Assembly (NCBI GenBank): GCA_005862225.1
Contig: SZXV01000008.1
Span: 1-64,000, forward strand
Length of the DNA stretch: 64,000 nt
Source: Chlorobium sp.
Lineage (GTDB): Bacteria; Bacteroidota; Chlorobiia; Chlorobiales; Chlorobiaceae
Direction of reading: 5' to 3'
Part shown: positions 41,100 to 49,922 of the stretch, piece after piece
Numbering within the stretch: the stretch's first letter is position 1
Layout: each line of letters begins with the position of its first letter
Program-made: the position numbers and the translations under genes
The notes under the pieces: model-generated
Databases searched by the model: none
The model's input: only the letters and a program-made list of their open reading frames with translations
What the model was told of the DNA's origin: nothing

Positions 41100-41280
41100 A
41101 TTTTAACAGCAGATAAATCCAATTGAGAAAGAGGAAAAAATTAGTTAATTTTTCAGCCTTTTTATTTATATTTGAGTTCCCATGAATGTATATCACCTCC
41201 GGCACAACGATTTGAAATACACTCGGGAGTTGAATGTACTGCCATAATATAATCCCTTTCATTTGAAAATGCAGGACACA

Positions 41281-42252
41281 ATGGCAAAACCTATTAAAAT
41301 TTTCGCAGGGCGCAGTAATCCTGCCCTCGCTGAAAAAATTGCCGCATACCTCGACATGCCCCTTTGTAACGCAAAAGTGGAAAACTTTTCGGACGGGGAA
41401 ATATCGGTCAACTATTTTGAATCGGTCAGAGGATCAGACCTTTTCATCATCCAATCAACTAATCCGCCTGCCGACAACCTTCTGGAACTGCTGATCATGA
41501 TTGATGCTGCCAGAAGATCATCTGCGGCAAGGATTACAGCAGTCATGCCTTATTACGGCTATGCCCGCCAAGACAGAAAAGATCGGCCGCGCGTTGCCAT
41601 TACAGCCAAGCTTGTTGCCAACCTGCTCACTCAGGCTGGAGCTAACCGTATTCTCACCATGGATCTCCATGCCCCGCAGATCCAGGGGTTCTTTGATATA
41701 CCGTTTGATCATCTTTACTCCAGTGTGGTACTGATAAACGATATCCGTCACAGAGAATTTCGAGACAACCTCGTTGTAGCTTCACCAGACGTTGGTGGCG
41801 TCAAGCTTGCAAGAAAATTTGCTGAGGAACTCGGAACTGATCTGGTTATTGTCGACAAACGCAGACCGGCTGCAAACGTTGCAGAGGTGATGAATATTAT
41901 CGGTGATGTCAAAGGCAAAAACGTTCTTCTTGTTGACGACATGATAGACACTGCCGGAACCATTGTCAATGCGGCAAAAGCCATTCGTGAAGCGGGAGGG
42001 CTCAAAATTTATGCGGCGGCAACACACCCGATTCTTTCAGGCCCGGCCATTGAACGAATCAACGCTTCTGTCCTTGAAAAGCTTATCGTTACAGATTCAG
42101 TGATTACAAGTCACGCATTCTCGACGAAAATTGAGACGGTATCAGTCAGCAACCTTATCGGTGAGGCCATAAAACGTATTTATGAAGATGATTCTGTCAG
42201 TTGCCTGTTCGACAGTAAAAATATCATTGAAAAACTTACGAACCTTCATTAA
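41281..42252 (+). CDS. prs: Ribose-phosphate pyrophosphokinase
   Basis: Makes PRPP from ribose 5-phosphate and ATP for nucleotide, His and Trp synthesis. KIFAGRSNPALAEKIA, the flexible-loop region YARQDRKDRPR, the metal-binding DLHAPQIQGFF and the PRPP loop VDDMIDTAGT are all present. ATG 41281 has AGGA four bases upstream and matches the family N-terminus; the in-frame ATG at 41269 is less likely. rplY follows after 32 bp, a pairing common in bacteria. Confidence 0.96.
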   Translation: MAKPIKIFAGRSNPALAEKIAAYLDMPLCNAKVENFSDGEISVNYFESVRGSDLFIIQSTNPPADNLLELLIMIDAARRSSAARITAVMPYYGYARQDRKDRPRVAITAKLVANLLTQAGANRILTMDLHAPQIQGFFDIPFDHLYSSVVLINDIRHREFRDNLVVASPDVGGVKLARKFAEELGTDLVIVDKRRPAANVAEVMNIIGDVKGKNVLLVDDMIDTAGTIVNAAKAIREAGGLKIYAAATHPILSGPAIERINASVLEKLIVTDSVITSHAFSTKIETVSVSNLIGEAIKRIYEDDSVSCLFDSKNIIEKLTNLH

Positions 42253-42284
42253 AACACAAGCGAAAAAGATATAAAAGGAAGAGC

Positions 42285-42881
42285 ATGGAAACTATTGTAT
42301 TGGGGGTAGAGCCTCGCATTATCAAAAAGAAAGAAGCTGAAAAACTCCGCCAGAGCGGTGTTGTCCCTGCTGTTGTCTATCATAAAGGTGAACAGACTCT
42401 TGCGGTAAGTGTCAACGAACTGGCACTCAAGAAAATTGTGCATTCTGCAGAATCACATATTATCGATCTTCAGTTTCCGGATGGAAAAATCAAACGTTCA
42501 TTTATCAAGGACGTGCAATTTCACCCGGTAACCGACAAAATCATTCATACCGATTTTCAGCTCTTTTCTGCTGATGAGATCATTGAACTTGAAGTTCCGG
42601 TTGCTGTTTCCGGCGACAGTGCAGGTGTTGAAAAAGGTGGTAAACTCCAGATTATCCTCCATGCTCTCACGATCAAGGGGAAACCTGAGAATATGCCTGA
42701 TCATATCGTCATTGATGTTACAGCGCTTCAAATCGGCCATTCACTTCATGTCAAGGAGATTCCGATGGGCGCCTATTCTGACTTGACGATTATGGATGAT
42801 CCTGATACTCCTGTCATTACCATACTGGCGTCGAAAAAAGAGGCAGAAGCTACAACAGAGGAAGCAACTCCTGCAAGCTGA
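42285..42881 (+). CDS. rplY: Ribosomal protein bL25 (Ctc form)
   Basis: 5S rRNA-binding protein with the C-terminal TL5/Ctc beta domain. The N-terminal RNA-binding part has KKKEAEKLRQSGVVPAVVYHKG and KDVQFHPVTDKIIHTDFQ. The second domain has EVPVAVSGDSAGVEKGGKLQ. The 198-residue length fits the long form. It is cotranscribed with prs and ends at a terminator. Confidence 0.95.
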   Translation: METIVLGVEPRIIKKKEAEKLRQSGVVPAVVYHKGEQTLAVSVNELALKKIVHSAESHIIDLQFPDGKIKRSFIKDVQFHPVTDKIIHTDFQLFSADEIIELEVPVAVSGDSAGVEKGGKLQIILHALTIKGKPENMPDHIVIDVTALQIGHSLHVKEIPMGAYSDLTIMDDPDTPVITILASKKEAEATTEEATPAS

Positions 42882-42924
42882 CAGATGTTCAGCATCTGTT
42901 GACGAACCCGGTTTTTTACCATGC

Positions 42925-42958
42925 AAAGCTGCTTTTCTTAAGGGAAAGGCAGCTTTTT
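42925..42958 (+). terminator. Rho-independent terminator after rplY
   Basis: Hairpin AAAGCTGC-TTTTC / GGGAAAGGCAGCTTT, with small bulges, followed by TT. It ends the prs-rplY transcript. Confidence 0.78.
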
Positions 42959-43009
42959 CACCGATAGCTCCACCAAAGCTTGAACACAGAAAGCAGCAAA
43001 CGATCAGCC

Positions 43010-44434
43010 ATGGCCAACAGAACAACCGGCACAGGATCAACACAAACACAGAATAAAGGAACACGCTTTTTTCTGCTCGTCTCTTTTTTTGCTTTTCTGC
43101 TCGTACTGCTCTTCAGGGCAAAGCTTGTGCTTATCAGCTTTCACTCTCTTTTTATATCGATTGCGCTGTTTCTTTTATCGCCCTCCGCATTCAAAGAAAT
43201 ATTTTCATCCGAGATTATCGAATTCTGGACCGGAGCAATTTACCTTGTCACTATCCCGATAATTCTTGCGTTCATTGCCCGAAAATCTCTCCGGAAAAAG
43301 AGTGATCAAGCACAAAATAAAGAACTGAGTCTTGGCAAAATAAGCCTTCGGGCTTTTATGCGCCATACCATTGCACTGTACGCTTCCGCCGTGATTTTTA
43401 TCCTTTATTCAACAGCATTTCTTGCTCCGTTTATCGCCCCCTTCAGCCCTTATGACCAGCAGGACTTTCTTGTCACTGCCTATCAGCCGCCGTTTTCAAG
43501 ACTCGATGCTCTGGTGCTCAAACAACCAAAAAACCTGGACATACCCTTGCAGAAGGGCTCAGGAACAACAATCAATCTTGCAAACAGCCTGATCGGTGAT
43601 TTCCAGAAACTGAAAACACGCAACGAACCTAACGCCATCAGGTTTGTCAACGAATACCACATCGACGGTGACAAGGTCATCTACCGACAGGGCATGCGCA
43701 CAAAATCCATGCCTGTGGAAGAGCTGGCAGGAACAAGAGAAAACAAGATTGCCATTACCCGAACCTTCATTCTCGGAACGGATCAGTACGGCCGCGACAT
43801 TCTCAGTCGTGTGATCTACGGTTCAAAAATCTCGCTCTCAATCGGTTTTCTTGTCGTCCTGATTTCAGTTACTCTTGGCACCGTCATCGGAGTCACCTCC
43901 GGCTATTTCGGCGGCTGGATTGACGCTGTCATGATGAGAATCGTTGATGTCCTGATCGCCTTCCCTGCACTTTTTCTTATTCTCATCATCATAGCCACTT
44001 TTGGCAACTCAATTTACCTCATTGTCATCACCCTCTCTTTTACCGGATGGATGGGAGTAGCAAGAATTGTCAGAAGCCAGGTACTCTCCCTGAAAGAACA
44101 GGAATTTATTCTTGCAGCGAAGTCTCTCGGACTTTCAAACTTGAGAATCATTTTTCGCCATCTTGCTCCCAATACCCTTACTCCGGTCATTATTGCTGCG
44201 ACCCTGAGAATCGGGAGCATTATCCTTACCGAAGCTGGCCTCTCTTTTCTCGGCCTCGGCGTTCAGCCACCGACACCAAGCTGGGGAAACATTATCAATG
44301 AAGGACGCGACAGCCTTTTGAACTACTGGTGGATTTCAACCTTTCCCGGTATTGCAATTTTGACAACCGTTGTCTGTTTCAACCTGATCGGCGATGGGGT
44401 TCGCGATGCGCTTGACCCGAGAATGCGGGGATAA
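43010..44434 (+). CDS. Orphan ABC transporter permease of the OppC/DppC type
   Basis: 475 residues, far longer than the ~300 of OppC. Three extra hydrophobic helices sit at the N-terminus. One OppC-type first helix (IALYASAVIFILYSTAFLAPFIAPF) precedes a roughly 100-residue extracytoplasmic insert (KGSGTTINLANSLIGDFQKL, NEYHIDGDKVIYRQG). The classical core follows: LGTDQYGRDILSRVIYGS, then the EAA loop EQEFILAAKSLGLSNLRIIFRHLAPN, ending GDGVRDALDPRMRG. No OppA, B, D or F gene is nearby, so partners must be elsewhere. ATG 43010 is preferred; a TTG at 42980 also lies in frame. Confidence 0.88.
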   Translation: MANRTTGTGSTQTQNKGTRFFLLVSFFAFLLVLLFRAKLVLISFHSLFISIALFLLSPSAFKEIFSSEIIEFWTGAIYLVTIPIILAFIARKSLRKKSDQAQNKELSLGKISLRAFMRHTIALYASAVIFILYSTAFLAPFIAPFSPYDQQDFLVTAYQPPFSRLDALVLKQPKNLDIPLQKGSGTTINLANSLIGDFQKLKTRNEPNAIRFVNEYHIDGDKVIYRQGMRTKSMPVEELAGTRENKIAITRTFILGTDQYGRDILSRVIYGSKISLSIGFLVVLISVTLGTVIGVTSGYFGGWIDAVMMRIVDVLIAFPALFLILIIIATFGNSIYLIVITLSFTGWMGVARIVRSQVLSLKEQEFILAAKSLGLSNLRIIFRHLAPNTLTPVIIAATLRIGSIILTEAGLSFLGLGVQPPTPSWGNIINEGRDSLLNYWWISTFPGIAILTTVVCFNLIGDGVRDALDPRMRG

Positions 44435-44466
44435 GCAGCCAAACAGGCCACTGGAGACAAAGTCTC

Positions 44467-44739
44467 ATGACAAAAAAAGCACAACTCAGCCTGCTTGAAA
44501 CAGCCATAAAAGAGCTTGGCTATACATTGCGTTACGAAAAAGGCAACTTTCTTGGAGGAGACTGCCGCCTGAGGGAGGATAACGTGGTTGTGGTCAATAA
44601 ATTTCTTCCCCTTGAAGGAAAAATCTACACCCTTGCTTTTGTCATCAACAAAATCAACCCACAGGGTCTTTCACCCAACGTTCATAACATCGTCAACTCT
44701 CTTGTCAAAAACAACCTTTTCAGTAAAGAGAGATCGTAG
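44467..44739 (+). CDS. Conserved small protein of unknown function
   Basis: 90 residues, no signal peptide or membrane segment. The sequence starts MTKKAQLSLLETAIKELGYTLRYEKGNF and has an alternating basic-hydrophobic pattern (GGDCRLREDNVVVVNKFLPLEGKIYTLAFVINK). It resembles small proteins found next to housekeeping genes in Chlorobi and Bacteroidetes, but I cannot name a family. It lies 32 bp after the OppC-like gene. Confidence 0.65.
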   Translation: MTKKAQLSLLETAIKELGYTLRYEKGNFLGGDCRLREDNVVVVNKFLPLEGKIYTLAFVINKINPQGLSPNVHNIVNSLVKNNLFSKERS

Positions 44740-44875
44740 TCTGAATTTCACTGAAACCAGCACCAGAACGTTGGCATATCGAAGACTACCCGCCTCTATT
44801 TATCGCGTCTGCCCGCCTGTTGCATAACCCTGATAAAGTAATAAGCACGTTCTTTGTCATTTGACTTCAACTCAT

Positions 44876-44890
44876 TGTTTAGTAAACAAC
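44876..44890. promoter_or_regulatory. Perfect 7-bp palindrome in intergenic region
   Basis: TTGTTTA-G-TAAACAA at 44876-44890, in the gap between the small hypothetical gene and the end of arsM. It has the form of an operator, but no divergent promoter lies here, so its meaning is open. Confidence 0.3.
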
Positions 44891-44972
44891 CCCGTCGCAA
44901 GCAGCGCGGTCTTTTGAAGACAACTCTATTATATTTACGCCTGAAGAGGCGGGAAATATGGCCCATAGAGAT

Positions 44973-45808
44973 TTAAAGATGAACTAACTTTTTTGCCGCT
45001 ATCTTCAGGCTGACGACGGTACCTCCAATACGCTGCAGCTCACTCATCGGTATGTTCATTTTTGTAACAAGTTCCTTCAAAAGAGGCTGTTCAGCAATCA
45101 ACTCCGCAGGAAAATGACTCTCTCCGATAACAGATATTTCCTCAAATCCAGCTTGTTTGATCGATTCAAGATACTCATCCTTGCGAATGGCTCCGGCAAT
45201 GCACCTGACATAACCTTCGACCGAACCTTTCAGATAATCAGGCAGATCTTCGAGAAGAGCCATATCCGAAACCAGCATGGTGCCACCCGGCTTCAGAACG
45301 CGATAAGCTTCCTGAAAGACCCTTGGCTTGTCTGTAGAAAGGTTAATAACACAGTTTGAGATAATGACATCAACTGAAGCACTTTCAACAGGAAGGGCTT
45401 CAATCTCACCCTGGCGAAATTCAACATTCCTGTACCCGTTATTCTTTGCGTTCTCTCTTGCACGTTCGACCATCTCGGTCGTCATATCCACTCCGATAAC
45501 AAGCCCCTTGTCACCAACAATGTTTGAAGCAAGAAAACAGTCCACTCCGGCACCTGAGCCAAGATCAAGCACCACATCACCCTCTTTGATCAACGAGAGA
45601 GCCACAGGATTGCCACAGCCCAGCCCAAGATTAGCGCCATCCGGAATGCTCTTTAACTCCTCATCAGAATACCCTGCAACTTTCCCCGCCGACTGAATAA
45701 AGTCAGAATCAAGATAGTTTGCTTTTGAGAACACCCACACGATCTGCTTTGTTTTACGGTTAAGGCGTACTGCTCTTTAACCGCCTCCCTGATACCTTTC
45801 TCTTTCAT
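44973..45808 (-). CDS. arsM: Arsenite S-adenosylmethionine methyltransferase, with an apparent one-base frameshift
   Basis: Class I methyltransferase that methylates As(III). The 3' frame (44973-45740) holds [14 protein letters not shown] (SAM motif I), the Cys of ISNCVINLS and the Cys of VRCIAGA. The true N-terminus lies upstream in another frame: ATG 45808, with AGGAG nine bases before it, reads [20 protein letters not shown] then SRSCGCSQK, the family's usual start with its N-terminal cysteines. The two join if one A is added to the A4 run at 45723-45726. The GTG at 45740 is therefore not a natural start. The gene is either damaged or misassembled here. It is divergent from a TetR regulator. 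Confidence 0.85.
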
Positions 45809-45848
45809 AATATGTTTCTCCTTTATAAAATATTTAAAGAATATGCTA

Positions 45849-45875
45849 TTCGATAATGAACATTGTGTTCGATAA
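45849..45875. promoter_or_regulatory. Candidate TetR operator with GAACA-TTG-TGTTC core
   Basis: GAACA TTG TGTTC (45858-45870) is a perfect 5-bp inverted repeat, framed by direct repeats TTCGATAA at 45849 and 45868, 19 bp apart. It lies in the arsM-tetR divergent region. Confidence 0.5.
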
Positions 45876-45923
45876 AATAATAACTATATTTCATCGTTCA
45901 GTCAACAATCAATATGATCCAGA

Positions 45924-45941
45924 TTGTTCACTACCGAACAA
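45924..45941. promoter_or_regulatory. Second candidate TetR operator, TTGTTC-N6-GAACAA
   Basis: Perfect 6-bp arms (45924-45929 and 45936-45941) sharing the TGTTC/GAACA half-site with the first candidate operator. It sits 35 bp upstream of the regulator's start, where binding would block its transcription. Confidence 0.5.
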
Positions 45942-45975
45942 AAGCGCCAGTTCTGTCAGACAAAAATGTCGATTT

Positions 45976-46674
45976 ATGAAAGAAAAAAAGGAAGACCGTC
46001 GGATAAGCCGCACGCGCAAGTTGATGCACGAGGCGCTCATGTCTTTGATCATGGAAAAAGGATACGAGGATATCACCGTGCAAGATATTCTGGATCGGGC
46101 TGACGCAGGAAGATCGACATTTTACGCACACTATCGGGATAAAGATGAACTGCTTCTCTCCAGTTTTGAACACCTGCGCGACCTGTTCGAACAGCAGCAG
46201 CAAGCGCTCTTTGCATCACGGAATACCGGGCAGGATCCTGAAGTCAATATCATTCTTGAACTTTTTCGCCACACCGGAGAGCATCACAAATTATACAAGG
46301 CGATAGCAGGCAAAAAAAGCGGAGAAATGATTCTGAAATACCTTCACCGATATCTCAAGAATCTTCTGATCGTGCCAGTTGCCAAACTCATGAAGAGCCG
46401 AAAATCTCCACCCGTACCCATAGAGATAACGACTCACTATCTTGTCAGTTCGCTTATCTCCCTTATAACATGGTGGCTTGACAACAATATGCCTTACTCT
46501 GCGGAAAAAATGGATGAAATATTCAGGATACTGACAACAAGCTCAATTGAAGCGGCATTTGGAAACAACAAAGAGATAAATGGATATGATATTTTTTCAA
46601 ACCGACATCCTGAAGGAAGCGTGAAAGCATTTTACAGCAATTTTATTGATCGCAATTGCTGTCCCGAACAGTGA
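45976..46674 (+). CDS. TetR/AcrR-family transcriptional regulator
   Basis: 232 residues from ATG 45976. The N-terminal helix-turn-helix is clear: RTRKLMHEALMSLIMEKGYEDITVQDILDRADAGRSTFYAHYRDKDELL. The C-terminal ligand domain resembles the TetR_C_7-type group (SLISLITWWLDNNMPYSAEKMDEIF). It is divergent from arsM and probably represses itself and arsM; the two palindromes between them share half-sites. Arsenic sensing by a TetR protein would be unusual, as ArsR is normal, so the inducer may be something else. The frame extends to 45856, but homology begins at 45976. Confidence 0.88.
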   Translation: MKEKKEDRRISRTRKLMHEALMSLIMEKGYEDITVQDILDRADAGRSTFYAHYRDKDELLLSSFEHLRDLFEQQQQALFASRNTGQDPEVNIILELFRHTGEHHKLYKAIAGKKSGEMILKYLHRYLKNLLIVPVAKLMKSRKSPPVPIEITTHYLVSSLISLITWWLDNNMPYSAEKMDEIFRILTTSSIEAAFGNNKEINGYDIFSNRHPEGSVKAFYSNFIDRNCCPEQ

Positions 46675-46727
46675 AAGTTTTTCGAACAGAAATCTTTGCT
46701 TTCGACCCTTAACAATTGTTTGGACGT

Positions 46728-48983
46728 TCAGGACGCAACATCTCCCACAACCACCTGCCTTGTCTTGACACGCACTTCAACGCCGGGATGCAACATGGCA
46801 AATCGTTGCAGCTCAAAAAGCTGCTCATGCGACAAAAATGAACCCGGCACAAGAATACAACGCCCGGGATGAGCATAGTTTAGCCAGGTACCAATCTCAT
46901 TCTGCTGTTTGTCAGCAAAACGATAGACCCACAGAACAGCAAGATCAGCTTTATAGAGTTCCTCATTTTTCAGGCAGCTTGTGCCTGAAGCCATAAGCAT
47001 TGAGCGCTTGCGACTCCATATCTTGACGACCTTCTCTTCAGGCCTTACAATAACAACTGATGGCAGGATGAGTGACGTATCTGCCCGAAGCAAGTGTTTG
47101 CGCGCTGGCACCTGCGCAATAAGAGAGTCTGGAGTATAAAACTGCACCACCGCAGTTGGAGCATCAAGTCCGTACTCGTCAATTTGTCGGGCAATACGCT
47201 TTCGGTCACTCGGCGCCTTGCCAGCATCAATCAGAACACTTTCACTGCCTGTTGAAAAAAGGATAGCAAGATTTTTGCCAAGATTCACGGTCAGCAAAGC
47301 GGGAACAACAGGCTGAGGTTGAAAGAAAAAGGAGTACCAGAAAAGAATGTTGGCACCGAGAAGCATGGCCACAACCACCTTTCCCCACTTTTTTCGATGA
47401 ATAAAAAAGAGGATGACTGCTACCATGACATAGTACATCCAGACCTCGACGGCATCAGGCTTTATAGAAATTGAGGCAAAGGGAATTCGACTGAACCAGA
47501 GAGCCGACTGAAGGGTCAGCTCTGCAAAGAAAAATGAGCTTGCAGCAAAAAAAGAGGCCGCATAACCCGAGACAAGGTTAACCAGCAGCATCGGCACGAG
47601 GGCATACATCAGCAGAGTGGAAAAAAGGACAACCGGAATATTTGCAAGAAGACTGATCACCGAAAAGGTTCCAAAATAGTAGGCAATTACCGGCGACACC
47701 CCAATGATAGCAGCAATAGTGATCATGACGCTGCTGAACAAGGCATTAATGATACCCCACAAAAACCCGGCCCTCTTTTCTCGGGAAGGAACCAAAACAG
47801 GATAAACCAGAAAGATTGCCAGAACCGCGCCATTCGTCATTAAAAACCCGGGATTCAGCAGATCAAGTGGATCAAACAGAAGAATCAAGAAATCGGCAAG
47901 GGCCAGTGAATTGACAGGATACGTTTTTCGGCCAAGTGTCTCTCCCCCGAAAAGCACCAGCGCCATAAATGCCGCACGTTTGACAGAGGCAGAATTGCCA
48001 GTCACCGAACAGTAAACAATCAGTATAAAGACAAACAGGAGAAAAGAGAGCCAGCGTCCAATGGTTGTAATTTTCATTCGCTGGAGAAAAATCTGGATGA
48101 CAAGGGCCAGAAGACCTACATTCATCCCTGAGACCGCAAGGATATGGGCGGTACCAGTCGTCTTGAACGCTTCAAAAACCTCCTCGGACATGGTCTCCCG
48201 TTCGCCAGTCAGCACACCGGAAGAGAGTTTGCGCTCCTGACCTTCAGGAATCAGTTCATCAAGACTCTTCATGATGTAGTCGTATGTTGGCTGCACAATG
48301 AAACGCTCAAAACCGTTAAGCCTCGACTCCCCTTCAAACTGCACCTGCCAGGGCCCTGAACACCAAAGTTGAACCGAGAGCTGTTTCATACGTCCAGCTT
48401 TGCGGGGGTCATATTCATTCCTGTTTGCGGCGTCAGGAATAAGATCAAGCTTTCCCTTCACCCGCACCATATCACCATTCCGTAGACGAGCGCCCGGCTG
48501 CCCTCCGTTGCGCATGAAAATCTTTGCCCGGTCATGCAGCTTCACCGTTCTGCCATTCTCAAAAACCTCCTCGACCTCCATAATCCAGCCAGCACCAGAT
48601 TCTGAGAAAGTTGGCCGACCATCTATCCGTCCGAAAACAAGCACATTTTTACCACAAAAAGGCAACAGCCCGTCACGAGGCGTATAATCCTGCCGATAAG
48701 CGCTGAACGCTGCAAAGCAGAAAATCACAAAAAGCGAGTAACTGAAAGCACTGAAAAAAAGCGGAAATGGTGAGCCTCTCCTTAACTTTGCATAAAGAAG
48801 AGTTGCCAGAAGAGATAACAGGGCAACCGCACTCAATAAAAGCCATACCTCAAGTGAAAGAGGAAGATTCACCCCGGCAAGAATTCCAGGAACAACTGCA
48901 ACAAGCAATCGCACCGCTGGATAGGGCGCCATGGAAAACTGCCCGGGCAAGCGCAGCTCCTTTCTGTTTTTTACGTTAGGCAC
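46728..48983 (-). CDS. comEC: ComEC/Rec2-family DNA-uptake channel protein
   Basis: Inner-membrane channel for single-stranded DNA in natural transformation. 751 residues: N-terminal helices and an OB-like DUF4131 domain (VLVFGRIDGRPTFSESG), then the competence domain with TGTAHILAVSGMNVGLLALVIQIFL and a series of helices. A C-terminal metallo-beta-lactamase-like part has LLTVNLGKNLAILFSTGSESVLIDAG. That last domain lacks the HxHxDH zinc motif and is short, so it appears degenerate. It is divergent from metF across 57 bp. Confidence 0.92.
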   Translation of the reverse strand: MPNVKNRKELRLPGQFSMAPYPAVRLLVAVVPGILAGVNLPLSLEVWLLLSAVALLSLLATLLYAKLRRGSPFPLFFSAFSYSLFVIFCFAAFSAYRQDYTPRDGLLPFCGKNVLVFGRIDGRPTFSESGAGWIMEVEEVFENGRTVKLHDRAKIFMRNGGQPGARLRNGDMVRVKGKLDLIPDAANRNEYDPRKAGRMKQLSVQLWCSGPWQVQFEGESRLNGFERFIVQPTYDYIMKSLDELIPEGQERKLSSGVLTGERETMSEEVFEAFKTTGTAHILAVSGMNVGLLALVIQIFLQRMKITTIGRWLSFLLFVFILIVYCSVTGNSASVKRAAFMALVLFGGETLGRKTYPVNSLALADFLILLFDPLDLLNPGFLMTNGAVLAIFLVYPVLVPSREKRAGFLWGIINALFSSVMITIAAIIGVSPVIAYYFGTFSVISLLANIPVVLFSTLLMYALVPMLLVNLVSGYAASFFAASSFFFAELTLQSALWFSRIPFASISIKPDAVEVWMYYVMVAVILFFIHRKKWGKVVVAMLLGANILFWYSFFFQPQPVVPALLTVNLGKNLAILFSTGSESVLIDAGKAPSDRKRIARQIDEYGLDAPTAVVQFYTPDSLIAQVPARKHLLRADTSLILPSVVIVRPEEKVVKIWSRKRSMLMASGTSCLKNEELYKADLAVLWVYRFADKQQNEIGTWLNYAHPGRCILVPGSFLSHEQLFELQRFAMLHPGVEVRVKTRQVVVGDVAS

Positions 48984-49040
48984 AGCATTGTTTTTGTATA
49001 TTCATTTTTTTTATTCAAGACTCTAAACCTGAACCTCTGC

Positions 49041-49910
49041 ATGCTTGTCAAAGAAATACTGGCCTCTGCCTCAAAACCTGTCTTCAGCTTCGAGTTTTTT
49101 CCGCCGAAAAAAGATGACGATTGGGAAACACTCTTTGAAACGATTGCCGCCCTGTCACCGCTCAACCCCTCCTACGTCAGCGTAACATACGGAGCAGGCG
49201 GCTCAACCCGTTCACGCACGCATACCCTGGTAACAAAAATTCAGCAAGAGACAGGGCTGACTGTTGTGTCACACCTCACCTGCATCTGTTCTGATACTGA
49301 AGAAACAGGAACCATTCTTCAGAATTATCAGGAGAACGGCATCAACAACGTGCTTGCCCTGAGAGGCGACAAGCCTTCAGGAATGGCAACAATTGAGGAG
49401 GCCATCAAGGACTTTCCATACGCCAGAGATCTTGTCCGTTTTATCAAGTGCAATTACCCTGATATCGGTGTCGGTGTTGCAGGGTTCCCCGAAGGACACC
49501 CCGAAACACCCAATCGAATAAAAGAGATTGAGTATCTGAAAGAGAAGGTGGATGCAGGAGCCGACTATATTGTCACACAGCTCTTTTTCGACAATCGCGA
49601 CTTCTTTGACTTTGTGGAACGCTGCCAGATTGCCGGTATTAATGTGCCCGTTATTCCGGGAATCATGCCCATAAGCACAAAAAAAGGGATGATCAGAATG
49701 TCAGAGCTGGCGCTTGGAGCAAGAATACCTGCTCCACTGCTGAAAAGAGTGCTGGACGCAGAGAGTGATGCGGATGTTGCTTCAATTGGAATTGAATGGG
49801 CGACAGCTCAGGTTCAGGAGCTGATCGACCATCACATCAAGGGAGTTCATTTCTACACCCTGAACATGGCCGATGCAACTCTCAGAATCTTCAGAAATCT
49901 GCACCCATAA
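49041..49910 (+). CDS. metF: 5,10-methylenetetrahydrofolate reductase
   Basis: FAD-dependent reductase making 5-methyl-THF for methionine synthesis. FSFEFFPPKKDDDWETLFE, YVSVTYGAGGSTR, SHLTCI, VLALRGDKPSG, GVGVAGFPEGHPE and YIVTQLFFDN are all family signatures. The 289 residues fit the bacterial enzyme. Confidence 0.97.
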   Translation: MLVKEILASASKPVFSFEFFPPKKDDDWETLFETIAALSPLNPSYVSVTYGAGGSTRSRTHTLVTKIQQETGLTVVSHLTCICSDTEETGTILQNYQENGINNVLALRGDKPSGMATIEEAIKDFPYARDLVRFIKCNYPDIGVGVAGFPEGHPETPNRIKEIEYLKEKVDAGADYIVTQLFFDNRDFFDFVERCQIAGINVPVIPGIMPISTKKGMIRMSELALGARIPAPLLKRVLDAESDADVASIGIEWATAQVQELIDHHIKGVHFYTLNMADATLRIFRNLHP

Positions 49911-49922
49911 CCTTATCAATGC

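Noticed and set aside
45712-45740. GTG start for arsM at 45740
   Set aside because: It is inside the N-terminal coding region of the real gene, has no ribosome site and skips the family's Cys-rich N-terminus.
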